From positions 5,270,001-5,334,000 of the forward strand of contig NZ_CP109907.1 in NCBI RefSeq assembly GCF_033097525.1: a DNA stretch of 64,000 bases, given 5' to 3'. Shown here piece after piece: positions 1-8,432 of this stretch; position 1 is the stretch's first letter; each line of letters starts with the position of its first letter. The DNA comes from Sphingobacterium sp. UGAL515B_05 (GTDB lineage: Bacteria > Bacteroidota > Bacteroidia > Sphingobacteriales > Sphingobacteriaceae). The position numbers and the translations under genes are program-made. Below the pieces are notes generated by a model. That model saw nothing but the letters and a program-made list of their open reading frames with translations, was not told the origin of the DNA and ran no database searches.

Positions 1-28
1 AGCTGGTAATATATTTTCAAACAAAAAT

Positions 29-3000
29 ATGTACTTAAATAAAACTACAGGAGAAGTATTGCCCCAAAATACCCTAGGGATTGGAGTTAGCCCACTTCTT
101 AAATTAGCTAAAGAAAAAGACCTAGTTATTTTAGGCTATTCAAATGCTGTATCCATCGCCTTAGTAGCATTTTACGACGTAAACGGAGTATTTATTTCAT
201 CTATCAGTGGAGCAAATTATCTTGACTTTGTTACCACTGTTAAAAAAGAAAATTTTCCGGCAAATGCTATATATTATAGAGGTTGTGGCCGAATAAATAC
301 AGTCAATAGTTATATCATACAAGATGATATTGCCCAGGCCCGATTATCGATTCTTGCAAATTATGAAAATCTGAATAGAGCTGTTCAAAATGAAGGAGAT
401 ATCATTACCTATGGTGATGTTATTACTGGAAATTATGTAGGTATTAATGGGGCTGTTACAGCTAGCAGTATTTACCAAATTTCAGGCCTCCGCCCCTGCC
501 CCAAAGGAAATGTAGTATACCTTGGAAAAATAGGGTCTAGCGCCGGTATTTGTTATTACAACAAGGTAGGCGAGGTCATTGGAGGTTATAGATCGCCTGA
601 TGGCACCGAAATTTCAAACTTTGATTTGACGATTCCAACAGATGCTGAATTTTGGAATTGCAGCTCTCGTGTCGGTACGCCTATTTCATACGTTGCAAAA
701 ACAAAAAACAATGCTATTGCTACACGCCAAGAAGCCTATAAGAATGTTGCCGATTTGGAATCCGGAATTTTCTCAATAGTTGGTTACATTAATAAGGTTA
801 ACGGTGACAAAGTAAGGTCAACTGGATACCGATGTACGCCTCCTATCTATATCACTGGTAAAAAGGATATTGAAGTGTTCGGTTTTGATGGAGCTACAAC
901 AAACGCTGTATCTCTTGTTTATTTCTATGACCTACAGATGAATCCAATTTCTGTATATACAACCAACGCCTATGGTCTACAACGAGCTACGATAAAGGCC
1001 GCAGAAATCCCTACAGGTGCACGATATATTAGGGTTAGTGCATCAATCTTGGATATTAATAAAGTATACGTATACGGGGCAGGTATTTCGGGAGCTTATG
1101 CGCAGGTAGGCGAATTACAGGAAGTGATAGTACAGCAAAAAAACACGTTAAAGAATAATATAGCAACACAGAAAGCGAGCTTTTCAGATATTGAGATTAC
1201 GGGCACTTATGGCACCTCAGGAGCTTCATATAAAATTCCTAATAAAAGCAAAAACGGTATATTGCGGTTGGCTTTTGAGTTCAAAATAAATGAAGATGTA
1301 AATCGAGTATCAGCTCAAAAATCATTGCTTAAATTTGAAAAACCGTATAATGTACCTACATCGGCACTAACAGTTCAAACAGTTGGACAGCCAATTTCAG
1401 GAACCGTATATCAAGAGGTGGCATACGGCACATCAGGGGCAGTTAGAACGGCTTTGGCTAATGGTACCGTGGTCATGTTATCGCCTACTGCTGCAACTGG
1501 TAATACTTTATCTGGTATTTCGTATTACACAAAAGATACAGTTAACACGACAGTAATCAATTCCATTATTGACTTTTTCTTGCAAGAAAATCCTACTAGC
1601 ATCTTCACTGGTGTCGAAGCTAAGAATAAAGGCACTACTATTGTCACTAACAGTCCTCTTCCTTACTTTAACAGCGGATTCGGTATTAAAAGTAATGTTA
1701 GCATTGGAGGTAATAGGCTGAATGCAATGTTTAATGCGAGAAGATTTGAATATGATGGTGTCAATGGCAGTTCATGTTATAAGCCTTTAGCTGGAGATGA
1801 TCTATTTTCAATTCGAATTTCAGCAGTTGATGGTAGCGGTAATGAAATAAAGGATACACGAAGTGCATCTGCTCAAACAATTTTAGCAAAATGGGAAAAC
1901 GCTTTTATTGAAATAACTGATACGGAAGTCAAAATAGTTAATAGTTTATTGTCAATAAATTATGTTTTCACTATTGCAAACTACGCTACATATTGGGATT
2001 TGTTCACAGCAATTAAGGGGTTGGATGGAACTATTTCAAATGGTGCAAAAATCAATATAACAGATATTAATTCGATAGCATGGGAGAAATACGATGTAAC
2101 CCAATTATTGAGATTTAAGGCTTATCTAGCATCTAAATATCCAGCCACAGAGCAAGTAACAACACAATATTTTATTGATTCATTTCCTTGTTATGTGTCG
2201 TATGGTATAAATGAAGAATGGCATTCATTTGAATTTGTTACGACACCTGATCCAAGGAATGCTGGAACTGTGGCTATTGATGGGCAGTATTTACAGCCTG
2301 GTCAGGACATTTACGATTTTAATCTTGGATCTATTAAGGATTTTGTAACAGGTGGTATGATAACTATAGGTGGTGAATTGCCTATCACTGTAAAGAATCT
2401 TGTCTGCGAATTCAACGAGACAACGGACGCTGAATTAAAGTTAGATGTACCTTACAACAACTTTATTATTTCGTCGCTACATCCTTATTTATATCACATC
2501 TATACCCACGATTTGTTTAAAATTAATCCGGTGTTAGAAGCAAATCTTGTCAGAGATTTTGCTGTTAACGGTGGATCTATCCCTAACAAATATATGGGCG
2601 CAACTGGATACCGTGGCGATGACAATATCAATCAAGGTCGCCAGCAACTTGCGAATCCGAGTTATTACACAGGCTCAATACTGCAGTACGCTAAAGAAAA
2701 AGGATACACCTACATCGGCTCAAAGGACTACGAACGGTTTGTTACTACAGGGGTATACCCAAACAAGAGAATGTTTATGATAGGGTTTGACGATCATCAT
2801 ACTTACATATATGCAGATAGGGAACTAAAAGAGATGTTCAATAAGAATGGTGCCCGTGCTTATCACGCTCTTGAACTCGGGTATTATGTGACTAAGGATA
2901 CTCCAACGACAAGCTACAATGCAAATGACTGGATTGTCAACGGTTGTAAAGACACGAACGAACATCGGGAAATGCTTAAAAGACGCATTGCCACAATGCA

Positions 3001-3310
3001 AGCTGACGGTTGGGATGTACAGATACATGGCAATCAGGAAGGTTTTGTTTTTCAAGGGAAAACGTACAATGAGATTATTGCAGCTGTGCAGGAGTCTCTT
3101 AATATCTGTGAGTATTTGGGTATTCAAAGCCATTCTTGGTGTTATGCCGGTAATTATTATACTCCAAATTCAATAAAATTATTGGAGTACAACGGGATTT
3201 CGTTCGCTACTTCAACAGTTCACCAGGTTACAGGCAGATGTCACCATCCAAATTACTTGCCGCGTGGTGGATATGGGAATGAGTCCACTAAAAAAAGATT
3301 GATATTCTAA
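29..3310 (+). CDS. Phage tail-type protein with C-terminal polysaccharide deacetylase domain
   Basis: 1093 residues. The first ~350 residues contain three related beta-rich segments (about 15-100, 140-225 and 265-350), each with a run like xLVxFYDxxGxxIS or a Tyr/Gly-rich equivalent followed by an Ile/Tyr-rich strand; this resembles tandem modules of tail or baseplate appendage proteins. The last ~200 residues look like a NodB-type carbohydrate esterase: GFDDHH near 919 (metal Asp pair), IHGNQ near 1000 in place of the usual H(S/T)xxH, and PRGGYGN near 1077. The likely role is binding and deacetylating the host capsule or exopolysaccharide. It is the last large gene before the integrase, which suits a late structural gene or a receptor-binding module. 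The start at 29 is the first ATG in the window, so a longer N-terminus cannot be excluded. The deacetylase assignment is fairly good; the tail assignment is inferred from domain layout and position. Confidence 0.7.
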   Translation: MYLNKTTGEVLPQNTLGIGVSPLLKLAKEKDLVILGYSNAVSIALVAFYDVNGVFISSISGANYLDFVTTVKKENFPANAIYYRGCGRINTVNSYIIQDDIAQARLSILANYENLNRAVQNEGDIITYGDVITGNYVGINGAVTASSIYQISGLRPCPKGNVVYLGKIGSSAGICYYNKVGEVIGGYRSPDGTEISNFDLTIPTDAEFWNCSSRVGTPISYVAKTKNNAIATRQEAYKNVADLESGIFSIVGYINKVNGDKVRSTGYRCTPPIYITGKKDIEVFGFDGATTNAVSLVYFYDLQMNPISVYTTNAYGLQRATIKAAEIPTGARYIRVSASILDINKVYVYGAGISGAYAQVGELQEVIVQQKNTLKNNIATQKASFSDIEITGTYGTSGASYKIPNKSKNGILRLAFEFKINEDVNRVSAQKSLLKFEKPYNVPTSALTVQTVGQPISGTVYQEVAYGTSGAVRTALANGTVVMLSPTAATGNTLSGISYYTKDTVNTTVINSIIDFFLQENPTSIFTGVEAKNKGTTIVTNSPLPYFNSGFGIKSNVSIGGNRLNAMFNARRFEYDGVNGSSCYKPLAGDDLFSIRISAVDGSGNEIKDTRSASAQTILAKWENAFIEITDTEVKIVNSLLSINYVFTIANYATYWDLFTAIKGLDGTISNGAKINITDINSIAWEKYDVTQLLRFKAYLASKYPATEQVTTQYFIDSFPCYVSYGINEEWHSFEFVTTPDPRNAGTVAIDGQYLQPGQDIYDFNLGSIKDFVTGGMITIGGELPITVKNLVCEFNETTDAELKLDVPYNNFIISSLHPYLYHIYTHDLFKINPVLEANLVRDFAVNGGSIPNKYMGATGYRGDDNINQGRQQLANPSYYTGSILQYAKEKGYTYIGSKDYERFVTTGVYPNKRMFMIGFDDHHTYIYADRELKEMFNKNGARAYHALELGYYVTKDTPTTSYNANDWIVNGCKDTNEHREMLKRRIATMQADGWDVQIHGNQEGFVFQGKTYNEIIAAVQESLNICEYLGIQSHSWCYAGNYYTPNSIKLLEYNGISFATSTVHQVTGRCHHPNYLPRGGYGNESTKKRLIF

Positions 3311-3439
3311 ATAAATTATCAAATTCGTAATTTTTTAAATAGCAGCTTTTTAACTTTGTAGATTTCAATTTCGACATCTACCGCGTTTACCAAGTGTAAT
3401 CCTAAGTTATGAAAAGCATATATTATAATATTTGGTGAA

Positions 3440-3718
3440 ATGCAAAGAAAAATTGAATCGAAAATCGAAAAAGAAGTGAGCACAGCCATTTTTAAAGGCT
3501 TCAAGTTCAAATTTATTACTAACAAATTTCAGGGAAAGGTATCGTCAATCCAAGTTGATGGTTTTAATTCCAAATCAATAGGCGCTGTTATTGGCGTTTA
3601 TGATGAAAGCGGCGAGCTATCGATAAAATTTAAAGGAATGTCACCTGACCATGAAATAAGTCAGAAAATATTTGAAGAAATGGAGTCGATAAGATTGGAT
3701 AATCAAAGAGCAGGTTAA
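3440..3718 (+). CDS. Hypothetical small protein of the prophage end
   Basis: 92 residues, not recognised. The N-terminus is basic and amphipathic (MQRKIESKIEKEVSTAIFKG); the middle is beta-rich and the end is charged. It has no signal peptide, membrane segment or Cys. It lies 129 bp after the tail-type gene in the same orientation and ahead of a strong hairpin terminator. It may be a phage accessory gene. A reverse-strand reading frame overlaps its start (3319-3525) but looks like a shadow. The function is unknown. Confidence 0.5.
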   Translation: MQRKIESKIEKEVSTAIFKGFKFKFITNKFQGKVSSIQVDGFNSKSIGAVIGVYDESGELSIKFKGMSPDHEISQKIFEEMESIRLDNQRAG

Positions 3719-3769
3719 TATAAAAACGCCCCCCGGCTTTAAAAAGTTTCTCACGCTATTTAAAATCAC

Positions 3770-3827
3770 AGCCACGAAGGCACCGGAGGACGCAAAGTCT
3801 TCTGGCCATCGTGGCTTTATTTTTTTT
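3770..3827 (+). terminator. Rho-independent terminator with a long loop
   Basis: AGCCACGA (3770-3777) pairs with TCGTGGCT (3809-3816), and a further GGC/GCC lies inside. A T-rich run (TTATTTTTTTT) follows directly. It ends the rightward prophage transcript after the 92-residue gene. The loop is about 25 nt, which is long for a terminator. Confidence 0.6.
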
Positions 3828-3994
3828 ATAGTAATAATAAATAACGTGAGAAGTCGCAAATATAAAATTAAATGAATAAATATCACAAAATACTTCAAAA
3901 GATGCTTTCCAAAGAGGGAACACATATTAGTAAAAAGGATTATTTTTTATAACTTGGAATCAAGTTATAGTTTTACACACATTTAAAAAATTTT

Positions 3995-4519
3995 ATGAAG
4001 TATGCAATTGTGTTCGGTTCCAATGTTTTTATTGGAACAAATGGAGTATTGAAAGTAAATTCTGGGGATAAAACAGAGGAATTTTTCAGAATAAGAGAAA
4101 TCTACAATGAAAGATCAGAAGGATCTTTTTTGGCAGTAGATTGTGATATTAAAGATATCGACGGGAAAAGAGAAGTAAAGCTTTTTAAGAACAGACCTGT
4201 CGCTACAGATGAAAATATCAACGTTTCGACAAATAAGAATGTCACAGAGGTAATGAGATCTAATGGAACTACAATAATCAAAATAGAGCAATTATCGATT
4301 GATGATCCTACTTTACACGAAAATATAAATTTAGAGAGCCTTTTCAGAGAACAGGAAATCCTGTTGGTTCTACGCATAACAGGTAACTTCTATGCAGGTT
4401 CTTTCTTAGTCGAATCTGATTACAGCAAACTAAAAATAGGATCTTCTTCATTATCAGGAAATATACTAATTGGAGGTGGAGATTTATATTTGACCTCAAA
4501 TGAATTAAGTTTTGGCTAA
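3995..4519 (+). CDS. Hypothetical protein, possible prophage cargo
   Basis: 174 residues, not recognised. The sequence is beta-rich and acidic, with no signal peptide or membrane segment, and ends in a Gly/Ser/Leu-rich stretch (LSGNILIGGGDLYL). It sits alone between the terminator at 3770 and the convergent integrase, so it has its own transcription unit. That position, at the integrase end of an element, is common for accessory cargo genes. A long AT-rich leader (3828-3994) precedes it and should hold the promoter, though no TAnnTTTG box is clear. The function is unknown. Confidence 0.55.
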   Translation: MKYAIVFGSNVFIGTNGVLKVNSGDKTEEFFRIREIYNERSEGSFLAVDCDIKDIDGKREVKLFKNRPVATDENINVSTNKNVTEVMRSNGTTIIKIEQLSIDDPTLHENINLESLFREQEILLVLRITGNFYAGSFLVESDYSKLKIGSSSLSGNILIGGGDLYLTSNELSFG

Positions 4520-4540
4520 TCCGAAATGTCAGTAGCAATA

Positions 4541-4569
4541 AATGTAGGGGCTTATCGCCCCTTTACATT
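4541..4569. terminator. Bidirectional hairpin between cargo gene and integrase
   Basis: AATGTAGGGGC (4541-4551) pairs with GCCCCTTTACATT (4557-4569) with a small bulge. It lies between two convergent genes and overlaps the last codons of the integrase, so it probably terminates both. Confidence 0.55.
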
Positions 4570-5789
4570 ACAAATTTAAATCCCTCCTGAATTTTTAAAG
4601 TCTGCTCAAGCTCATATTCTTCATCAATATGCGCATATCTCTCGGTAGTAGCTATTTTAGAATGCCCCATGATGTTTTTGAGGGCATAGATATCCCCCAC
4701 TGTTGTCATAAATAAATAACCAAAAGTATGTCGGCCGACGTGGCTATGTATCTTCTTTTTTATCTCAGCCATCTTGGCAAGATCCTTCAATGTGCGATTG
4801 TATTCCTGCGTTGTTGGCAAAGTAAAGAATTGGTTCAATGCTTCGTTGATAAACTGCTTGGCTATTGGCACAATTGGGATCTTTATGGTTTTAGGAGCCT
4901 TATTGATGTTCTTCTGCATGGTAAACATGGCAATATTATCAGACAGCATCCAGTTCTTGTTAGCCTTGTACACATCCGATATCCGCAAGCTAGTAAAGCA
5001 TTGGAAAAGGAAAGCTTTAAGAACAACCGTTTCCGTCTCGGAAAGTACCTGTCGGCTAAATAGACTTATCAATCTTTTTATCTCATCCCTATTTAAATAA
5101 GTTGTCGGACTCTTAACTGGTTTGTTTGGATATTCGATTGCTTTTTCATCAACGAATATCGTCGCCTCTTCATTCGCTACTCTTAACAACGCTTTCAGGT
5201 CCTTTATACGTCCCCAAATCGTATTGTGAGCATTGCCCTTCGCCTTAAGGAATGCTTTATAGTTGTCCATCCATTTAACGTTGATCTGTGGGAACTGCAC
5301 GAACTCGTCGAATTCTTTCACCGTTGCGACTGTACCCTTCTGATTGATGTATGTACGTTCAGAAATCAGCTTCTTTGTAAATAGTTCTTTTAATCGGGTT
5401 CTCATGTAGCCGACCAAAGTTCTAAAAGAATCAAATAGTTTTAATTCACGCACAAGACTGTCTTCATCCAATATCCGATTGGTTAAACGATATACTTTTG
5501 CTATCTCGTTTACTTTGCTGATTTCCGAAGTGATGATCATATTATAGTCCATGACATCCGGATCGGATTTCAATCGCGGCAAAAGCATTTTATTTTGCTT
5601 ATCGACCTTTTCAAAATGCCAGCGCAAATTTAACGGTAGTCGGGGGCGGTGCCTAAATCCACGTCCCGAAATATAGACTTCGAGGTACAAAGAAACTTCC
5701 TTTGTAACCGGGTTTATTTTATCCTTTCGATAAAACAAACTGATTGAAAATTTGAACAAGTTTTCAGAGGTTTTGAAATCAACACTCAT
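4563..5789 (-). CDS. Tyrosine recombinase / phage-type integrase
   Basis: 408 residues from the ATG at 5789. The frame stays open to a GTG at 5888, but homologues of this Bacteroidota family typically begin at the sequence MSVDFKTSENL. The order is an Arm-binding N-terminus (about 1-90), a SAM-like core-binding domain (about 110-215) and a catalytic domain. The catalytic domain shows Arg near 268 (TSLRISD), HVGRHTF near 350, GHS near 375 and the nucleophile Tyr near 385 (TERYAHI), so it appears active. It reads away from tRNA-Leu, 147 bp from the tRNA 3' end, the usual layout for an element integrated into a tRNA gene. The element extends to the left, beyond the window. Two TGTACA-type palindromes sit just upstream of the ATG. 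Confidence 0.9.
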   Translation of the reverse strand: MSVDFKTSENLFKFSISLFYRKDKINPVTKEVSLYLEVYISGRGFRHRPRLPLNLRWHFEKVDKQNKMLLPRLKSDPDVMDYNMIITSEISKVNEIAKVYRLTNRILDEDSLVRELKLFDSFRTLVGYMRTRLKELFTKKLISERTYINQKGTVATVKEFDEFVQFPQINVKWMDNYKAFLKAKGNAHNTIWGRIKDLKALLRVANEEATIFVDEKAIEYPNKPVKSPTTYLNRDEIKRLISLFSRQVLSETETVVLKAFLFQCFTSLRISDVYKANKNWMLSDNIAMFTMQKNINKAPKTIKIPIVPIAKQFINEALNQFFTLPTTQEYNRTLKDLAKMAEIKKKIHSHVGRHTFGYLFMTTVGDIYALKNIMGHSKIATTERYAHIDEEYELEQTLKIQEGFKFVM

Positions 5790-5805
5790 AGCACGATTTT
5801 TCAAG

Positions 5806-5824
5806 GTGTACACAGGGTGTACAC
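5806..5824. promoter_or_regulatory. Twin GTGTACAC palindromes upstream of the integrase
   Basis: GTGTACAC occurs at 5806-5813 and again at 5817-5824, 11 bp apart centre to centre (one helical turn), and ends 17 bp before the integrase ATG. Each copy is a perfect 8-bp palindrome. It could be an operator controlling the integrase or arm sites bound by the integrase or excisionase. Its function is inferred only from its position. Confidence 0.45.
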
Positions 5825-5900
5825 GTAAATCGGCTACATGATCTAAAACCCCCACTAGAAAAGATGGGCCGTACGTCTTCAAACGCACTTATTTTAAGTA

Positions 5901-5934
5901 AAAAGGAGAAAACCAATTCGGCTTTCTCCTTTTT
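5901..5934 (-). terminator. Terminator of tRNA-Leu
   Basis: On the minus strand, AAAAGGAGAAA (paired arm 5923-5933) and TTTCTCCTTTT (5901-5911) form an 11-bp stem with an 11-nt loop and a T-rich tail, starting just after the tRNA 3' end. It separates the tRNA transcript from the integrase gene. Confidence 0.65.
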
Positions 5935-5935
5935 G

Positions 5936-6015
5936 TACCCGGAGCCGGAGTCGAACCGGCACGGTTTCCCACTGGTGTTTGAGACCAGCGCGTCTACCAA
6001 TTCCGCCATCCGGGC
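5936..6015 (-). tRNA. tRNA-Leu (anticodon CAA)
   Basis: Read on the minus strand, an acceptor GCCCGGA pairs with TCCGGGT (G-U at the first pair), discriminator A; the D-loop, an anticodon stem CTGGT/ACCAG around loop CTCAAAC giving anticodon CAA, a short type-II variable arm and a GGTTCGACTCC T-arm are all present. CCA is not encoded. Its 3' end faces the integrase, so its 3' part is the probable attB/attR core of the element on the left. Confidence 0.93.
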
Positions 6016-6196
6016 ATATCCGTTTGGGATGATGCAAAAGTAAACAAAGTTTTTATTATTGCAAATTGTCACAACACCTATTATTCAAACTCACTGAAAA
6101 TGAATGAGAAAATTTTTATAAAAATTTCCATAGGCCAACCAATTCTTCAAAAACGTACTTTTTTAAGTAATTTTAAGTAGAAATAATAAAGTGATT

Positions 6197-7150
6197 ATGG
6201 AAAAGGTAAAACTCGGCAATAGCGAAATCCAGTTCAAACCTATTGTATTTGGCGGAAATGTGTTTGGCTGGACAATCGATGAGAAACAGTCCTTCACCTT
6301 ATTGGATGCTTTTGTAGATATGGGATTCAGTCTGATCGATACGTCCAATAACTATTCCCATTGGGTGCCGGGCCACAGTGGTTCAGAATCCGAAATGATC
6401 ATCGGCAATTGGATATGCAAGAGAGATGTCCGTGATAAAATCCAAATTGCAACGAAAGTTGGCGGTCGCCGAATTGACAATAGCAAACCCAATTTAAAGA
6501 AAAAGTATATCATTAAGTCAGTTGAAGATTCGCTAAAAAGATTGCAAGTCGACACGATCGATCTATACCAATCCCATCATGATGACCTTACTACAGATAT
6601 AGACGAAACGTTGGAAGCCTACCAGCACTTAATTCAAACAGGGAAAATAAAATGGATAGGCGCCTCAAATTTAAGCCCTGAGCGTATCAGAGAATCGCTA
6701 AATATCGCCGAAAAACATAGCTTACCAGCCTACATTGCTGTACAACCCGAATACAACCTCTATGACAGGGCTAAATACGAAAGACAATATGAACAACTTG
6801 CACTTGATAATCATTTAGGTGTGATAAGCTATTATTCACTTGCCAGCGGTTTCCTTTCTGGCAAATACCGTTCCATTGAGGATATTAAGGAAGCGAAACG
6901 AAAGGAGGCTTTAAAACACCGGTTCAATGATCGTGGCCTACATATTTTAGATACATTGGCTGAAATAGCCCACAGCCAGCAGAAGACAATGTCTGCCGTT
7001 GCCTTAGCCTGGATTTTACATAGACCTTCTATTACTGCACCGATTGTGAGCGCCACAAACGTCCAGCAGCTGGAAGAACTTGCCAAGGCTGTGGAAATTA
7101 AACTAACTCCGGAAGAGTGTTTTCTATTGGATAAAGCGAGCTCATACTAA
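6197..7150 (+). CDS. Aldo/keto reductase
   Basis: 317 residues from the ATG at 6197 (a GTG at 6191 is in frame but less likely). It is an NADPH-dependent AKR of the YajO/YghZ-like type. It shows the TIM-barrel start LGNSEIQFKPIVFGGNVFG, the Asp of LIDTSNNYS followed by the catalytic Tyr, Lys of IATKVGG, His of YQSHHDD, and the cofactor motif near the end (PIVSATNVQQLEEL). It reduces an aldehyde or ketone in the cytoplasm; the substrate cannot be told from sequence. It is the first host gene to the right of the tRNA-Leu and is transcribed alone, ending at a pair of strong hairpins shared with the convergent coaD unit. Confidence 0.88.
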   Translation: MEKVKLGNSEIQFKPIVFGGNVFGWTIDEKQSFTLLDAFVDMGFSLIDTSNNYSHWVPGHSGSESEMIIGNWICKRDVRDKIQIATKVGGRRIDNSKPNLKKKYIIKSVEDSLKRLQVDTIDLYQSHHDDLTTDIDETLEAYQHLIQTGKIKWIGASNLSPERIRESLNIAEKHSLPAYIAVQPEYNLYDRAKYERQYEQLALDNHLGVISYYSLASGFLSGKYRSIEDIKEAKRKEALKHRFNDRGLHILDTLAEIAHSQQKTMSAVALAWILHRPSITAPIVSATNVQQLEELAKAVEIKLTPEECFLLDKASSY

Positions 7151-7322
7151 ATACAAGAAACAAAAAAATATCGCCAACAAGATGAAAATAAGGAAATTAC
7201 CCATATTTATACCCCAAAACAAAATAATATTTGGCTTAAAATTATAAGTCATGCTTAATTAGGGTATAAATAATTAAACAAATAATCCACATAAGACCGA
7301 TAAAAACCTGTATTACAGCATT

Positions 7323-7356
7323 GAAAAAAAGGGCGCAAAATATTATTTTGCGCCCT
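7323..7356 (-). terminator. Terminator of the DUF3822-rsmD-coaD operon
   Basis: AGGGCGCAAAA (7330-7340) pairs perfectly with TTTTGCGCCCT (7346-7356), loop TATTA. On the minus strand a run of seven T follows, so it should end leftward transcription of coaD; the rightward reductase transcript would meet it too. Confidence 0.7.
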
Positions 7357-7361
7357 ACCCA

Positions 7362-7393
7362 AATTTTAATCGTTGTCAACAACGATTAAAATT
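7362..7393. repeat. Second perfect hairpin next to the terminator
   Basis: AATTTTAATCGTTG (7362-7375) and CAACGATTAAAATT (7380-7393) form a 14-bp perfect stem with a TCAA loop. It lies 5 bp from the terminator hairpin, between convergent genes. It lacks its own T-run, so it may act as a backup terminator or a 3'-end stabiliser. Confidence 0.55.
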
Positions 7394-7414
7394 CTATAGA
7401 ACTTAGGTCGTTAT

Positions 7415-7891
7415 TTACTTTATTTTTTTATCCAACAGCAATAAGACAGCTTCAGGCACCATGGCAGCTACATCCCCACCGTTAAACCAAACATCTCGTA
7501 CGATAGAAGATGAGATATGAGCTTTTCCAGATCTGCTCATCAAAAAATAGCTTTCTACCTCACTATTAAGCAATAGATTATTTTGAGCAATCGCATTTTC
7601 AAATTCAAAATCATTAGTATTTCTAAGCCCTCGTAAAATAAAACGTGCACCTATTTTTTGACAGAAATCTACCGTAAGCCCCTCATACTTCACTACCTCT
7701 ATTTCCTTTACCCCCTGAAAGACCTCAGTAATGGTACTTACACGTTCGTCGTGATCGAGCATTCCTTTTTTATTGGCATTATACCCAACTGCAATAATAA
7801 CTTTATCAAACAGTGGTATTGCTCTTTCAACCAGGTCTTGATGAGCTAAAGTAAAAGGGTCAAAAGAACCCGGAAAAACAGCAATTTTCAT
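7415..7891 (-). CDS. coaD: Phosphopantetheine adenylyltransferase
   Basis: 158 residues, the normal CoaD length. It makes dephospho-CoA from 4'-phosphopantetheine and ATP, the fourth step of CoA synthesis. It has the nucleotidyltransferase N-terminus AVFPGSFDPFT, RGLRN near 89 and the C-terminal ISSSIVRD (ISSTxxR) signature. The TxGH nucleotide-binding motif reads T14-L-A16-H17, so the usual Gly is Ala; Thr and His are kept. It is last in a leftward unit with DUF3822 and rsmD, 1 bp from rsmD, an arrangement common in Bacteroidota. Confidence 0.93.
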   Translation of the reverse strand: MKIAVFPGSFDPFTLAHQDLVERAIPLFDKVIIAVGYNANKKGMLDHDERVSTITEVFQGVKEIEVVKYEGLTVDFCQKIGARFILRGLRNTNDFEFENAIAQNNLLLNSEVESYFLMSRSGKAHISSSIVRDVWFNGGDVAAMVPEAVLLLLDKKIK

Positions 7892-7892
7892 A

Positions 7893-8432
7893 TTAGATCG
7901 TATTTGCGTAGAAAGAAAAAGAAGAATAACCGTATTTTCTGGTCTCTATAAAATTTGGATGCTCCTCCATCTGTCTTGTCGATGGATGCTCCACAACAAG
8001 GAGTCCCTTATCTGCCACCAAACCCTGTTCGAAAATTAGTTTGGGCAATTGTGGCAATTTAGGGATATCATAAGGAGGATCAGCAAAAATAAAATCGTAG
8101 CGGTCTTTGCAACTGCCAATGAACCTAAACACATCTGCTTTCCTCGCTTTGATCTGTTCCAATTTCATCTTGACTGCAGTATCATTGATATACTGTACGC
8201 ACTTAAAATGGAGGTCAACAGCATCTACATGTTTCACATCCCGAGACGCTAGTTCAAAGCTGATATTTCCAGTGCCGGCAAAAAGATCAAGACAATAAAG
8301 CACATCAAAATCCAGCCGATTCTGTAAAATATTAAACAAAGCTTCCTTTGCAATATCCGTGGTTGGCCGCACAGGTAAATTGGTCGGTGGGTTGAGCCTT
8401 AAACCACCTAAACGTCCACCTATTATTCGCAT
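7893..8432 (-). CDS. rsmD: 16S rRNA (guanine(966)-N2)-methyltransferase
   Basis: 179 residues. It methylates G966 of 16S rRNA using S-adenosylmethionine during small-subunit assembly. It begins MRIIGGRLGG, has the family motif PTTDIAKEALFNIL near 28-41, the SAM-binding motif LDLFAGTGNISFE and the catalytic FADPPYD. It overlaps the DUF3822 gene by 10 bp and is followed by coaD after 1 bp, so the three are one operon. The length and motifs are standard. Confidence 0.93.
   Translation of the reverse strand: MRIIGGRLGGLRLNPPTNLPVRPTTDIAKEALFNILQNRLDFDVLYCLDLFAGTGNISFELASRDVKHVDAVDLHFKCVQYINDTAVKMKLEQIKARKADVFRFIGSCKDRYDFIFADPPYDIPKLPQLPKLIFEQGLVADKGLLVVEHPSTRQMEEHPNFIETRKYGYSSFSFYANTI

Noticed and set aside
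2547..3176. Small frames on both strands inside the tail gene
   Set aside because: They are out-of-frame shadows of the long deacetylase-domain sequence, which shows clear motifs.
3770..3827. Retron-type non-coding RNA in the prophage end
   Set aside because: The hairpin ends in a T-run and no reverse transcriptase is nearby; a terminator is enough to explain it.
5779..6072. 97-residue frame across tRNA-Leu
   Set aside because: It runs through the tRNA and the integrase promoter; a shadow of the structural RNA.
5884..6176. Similar ACTT(A)TTTTAAGTA stretches on both sides of tRNA-Leu as att arms
   Set aside because: The match is short and AT-rich, and chance similarity is likely; the tRNA 3' end is the better candidate core.
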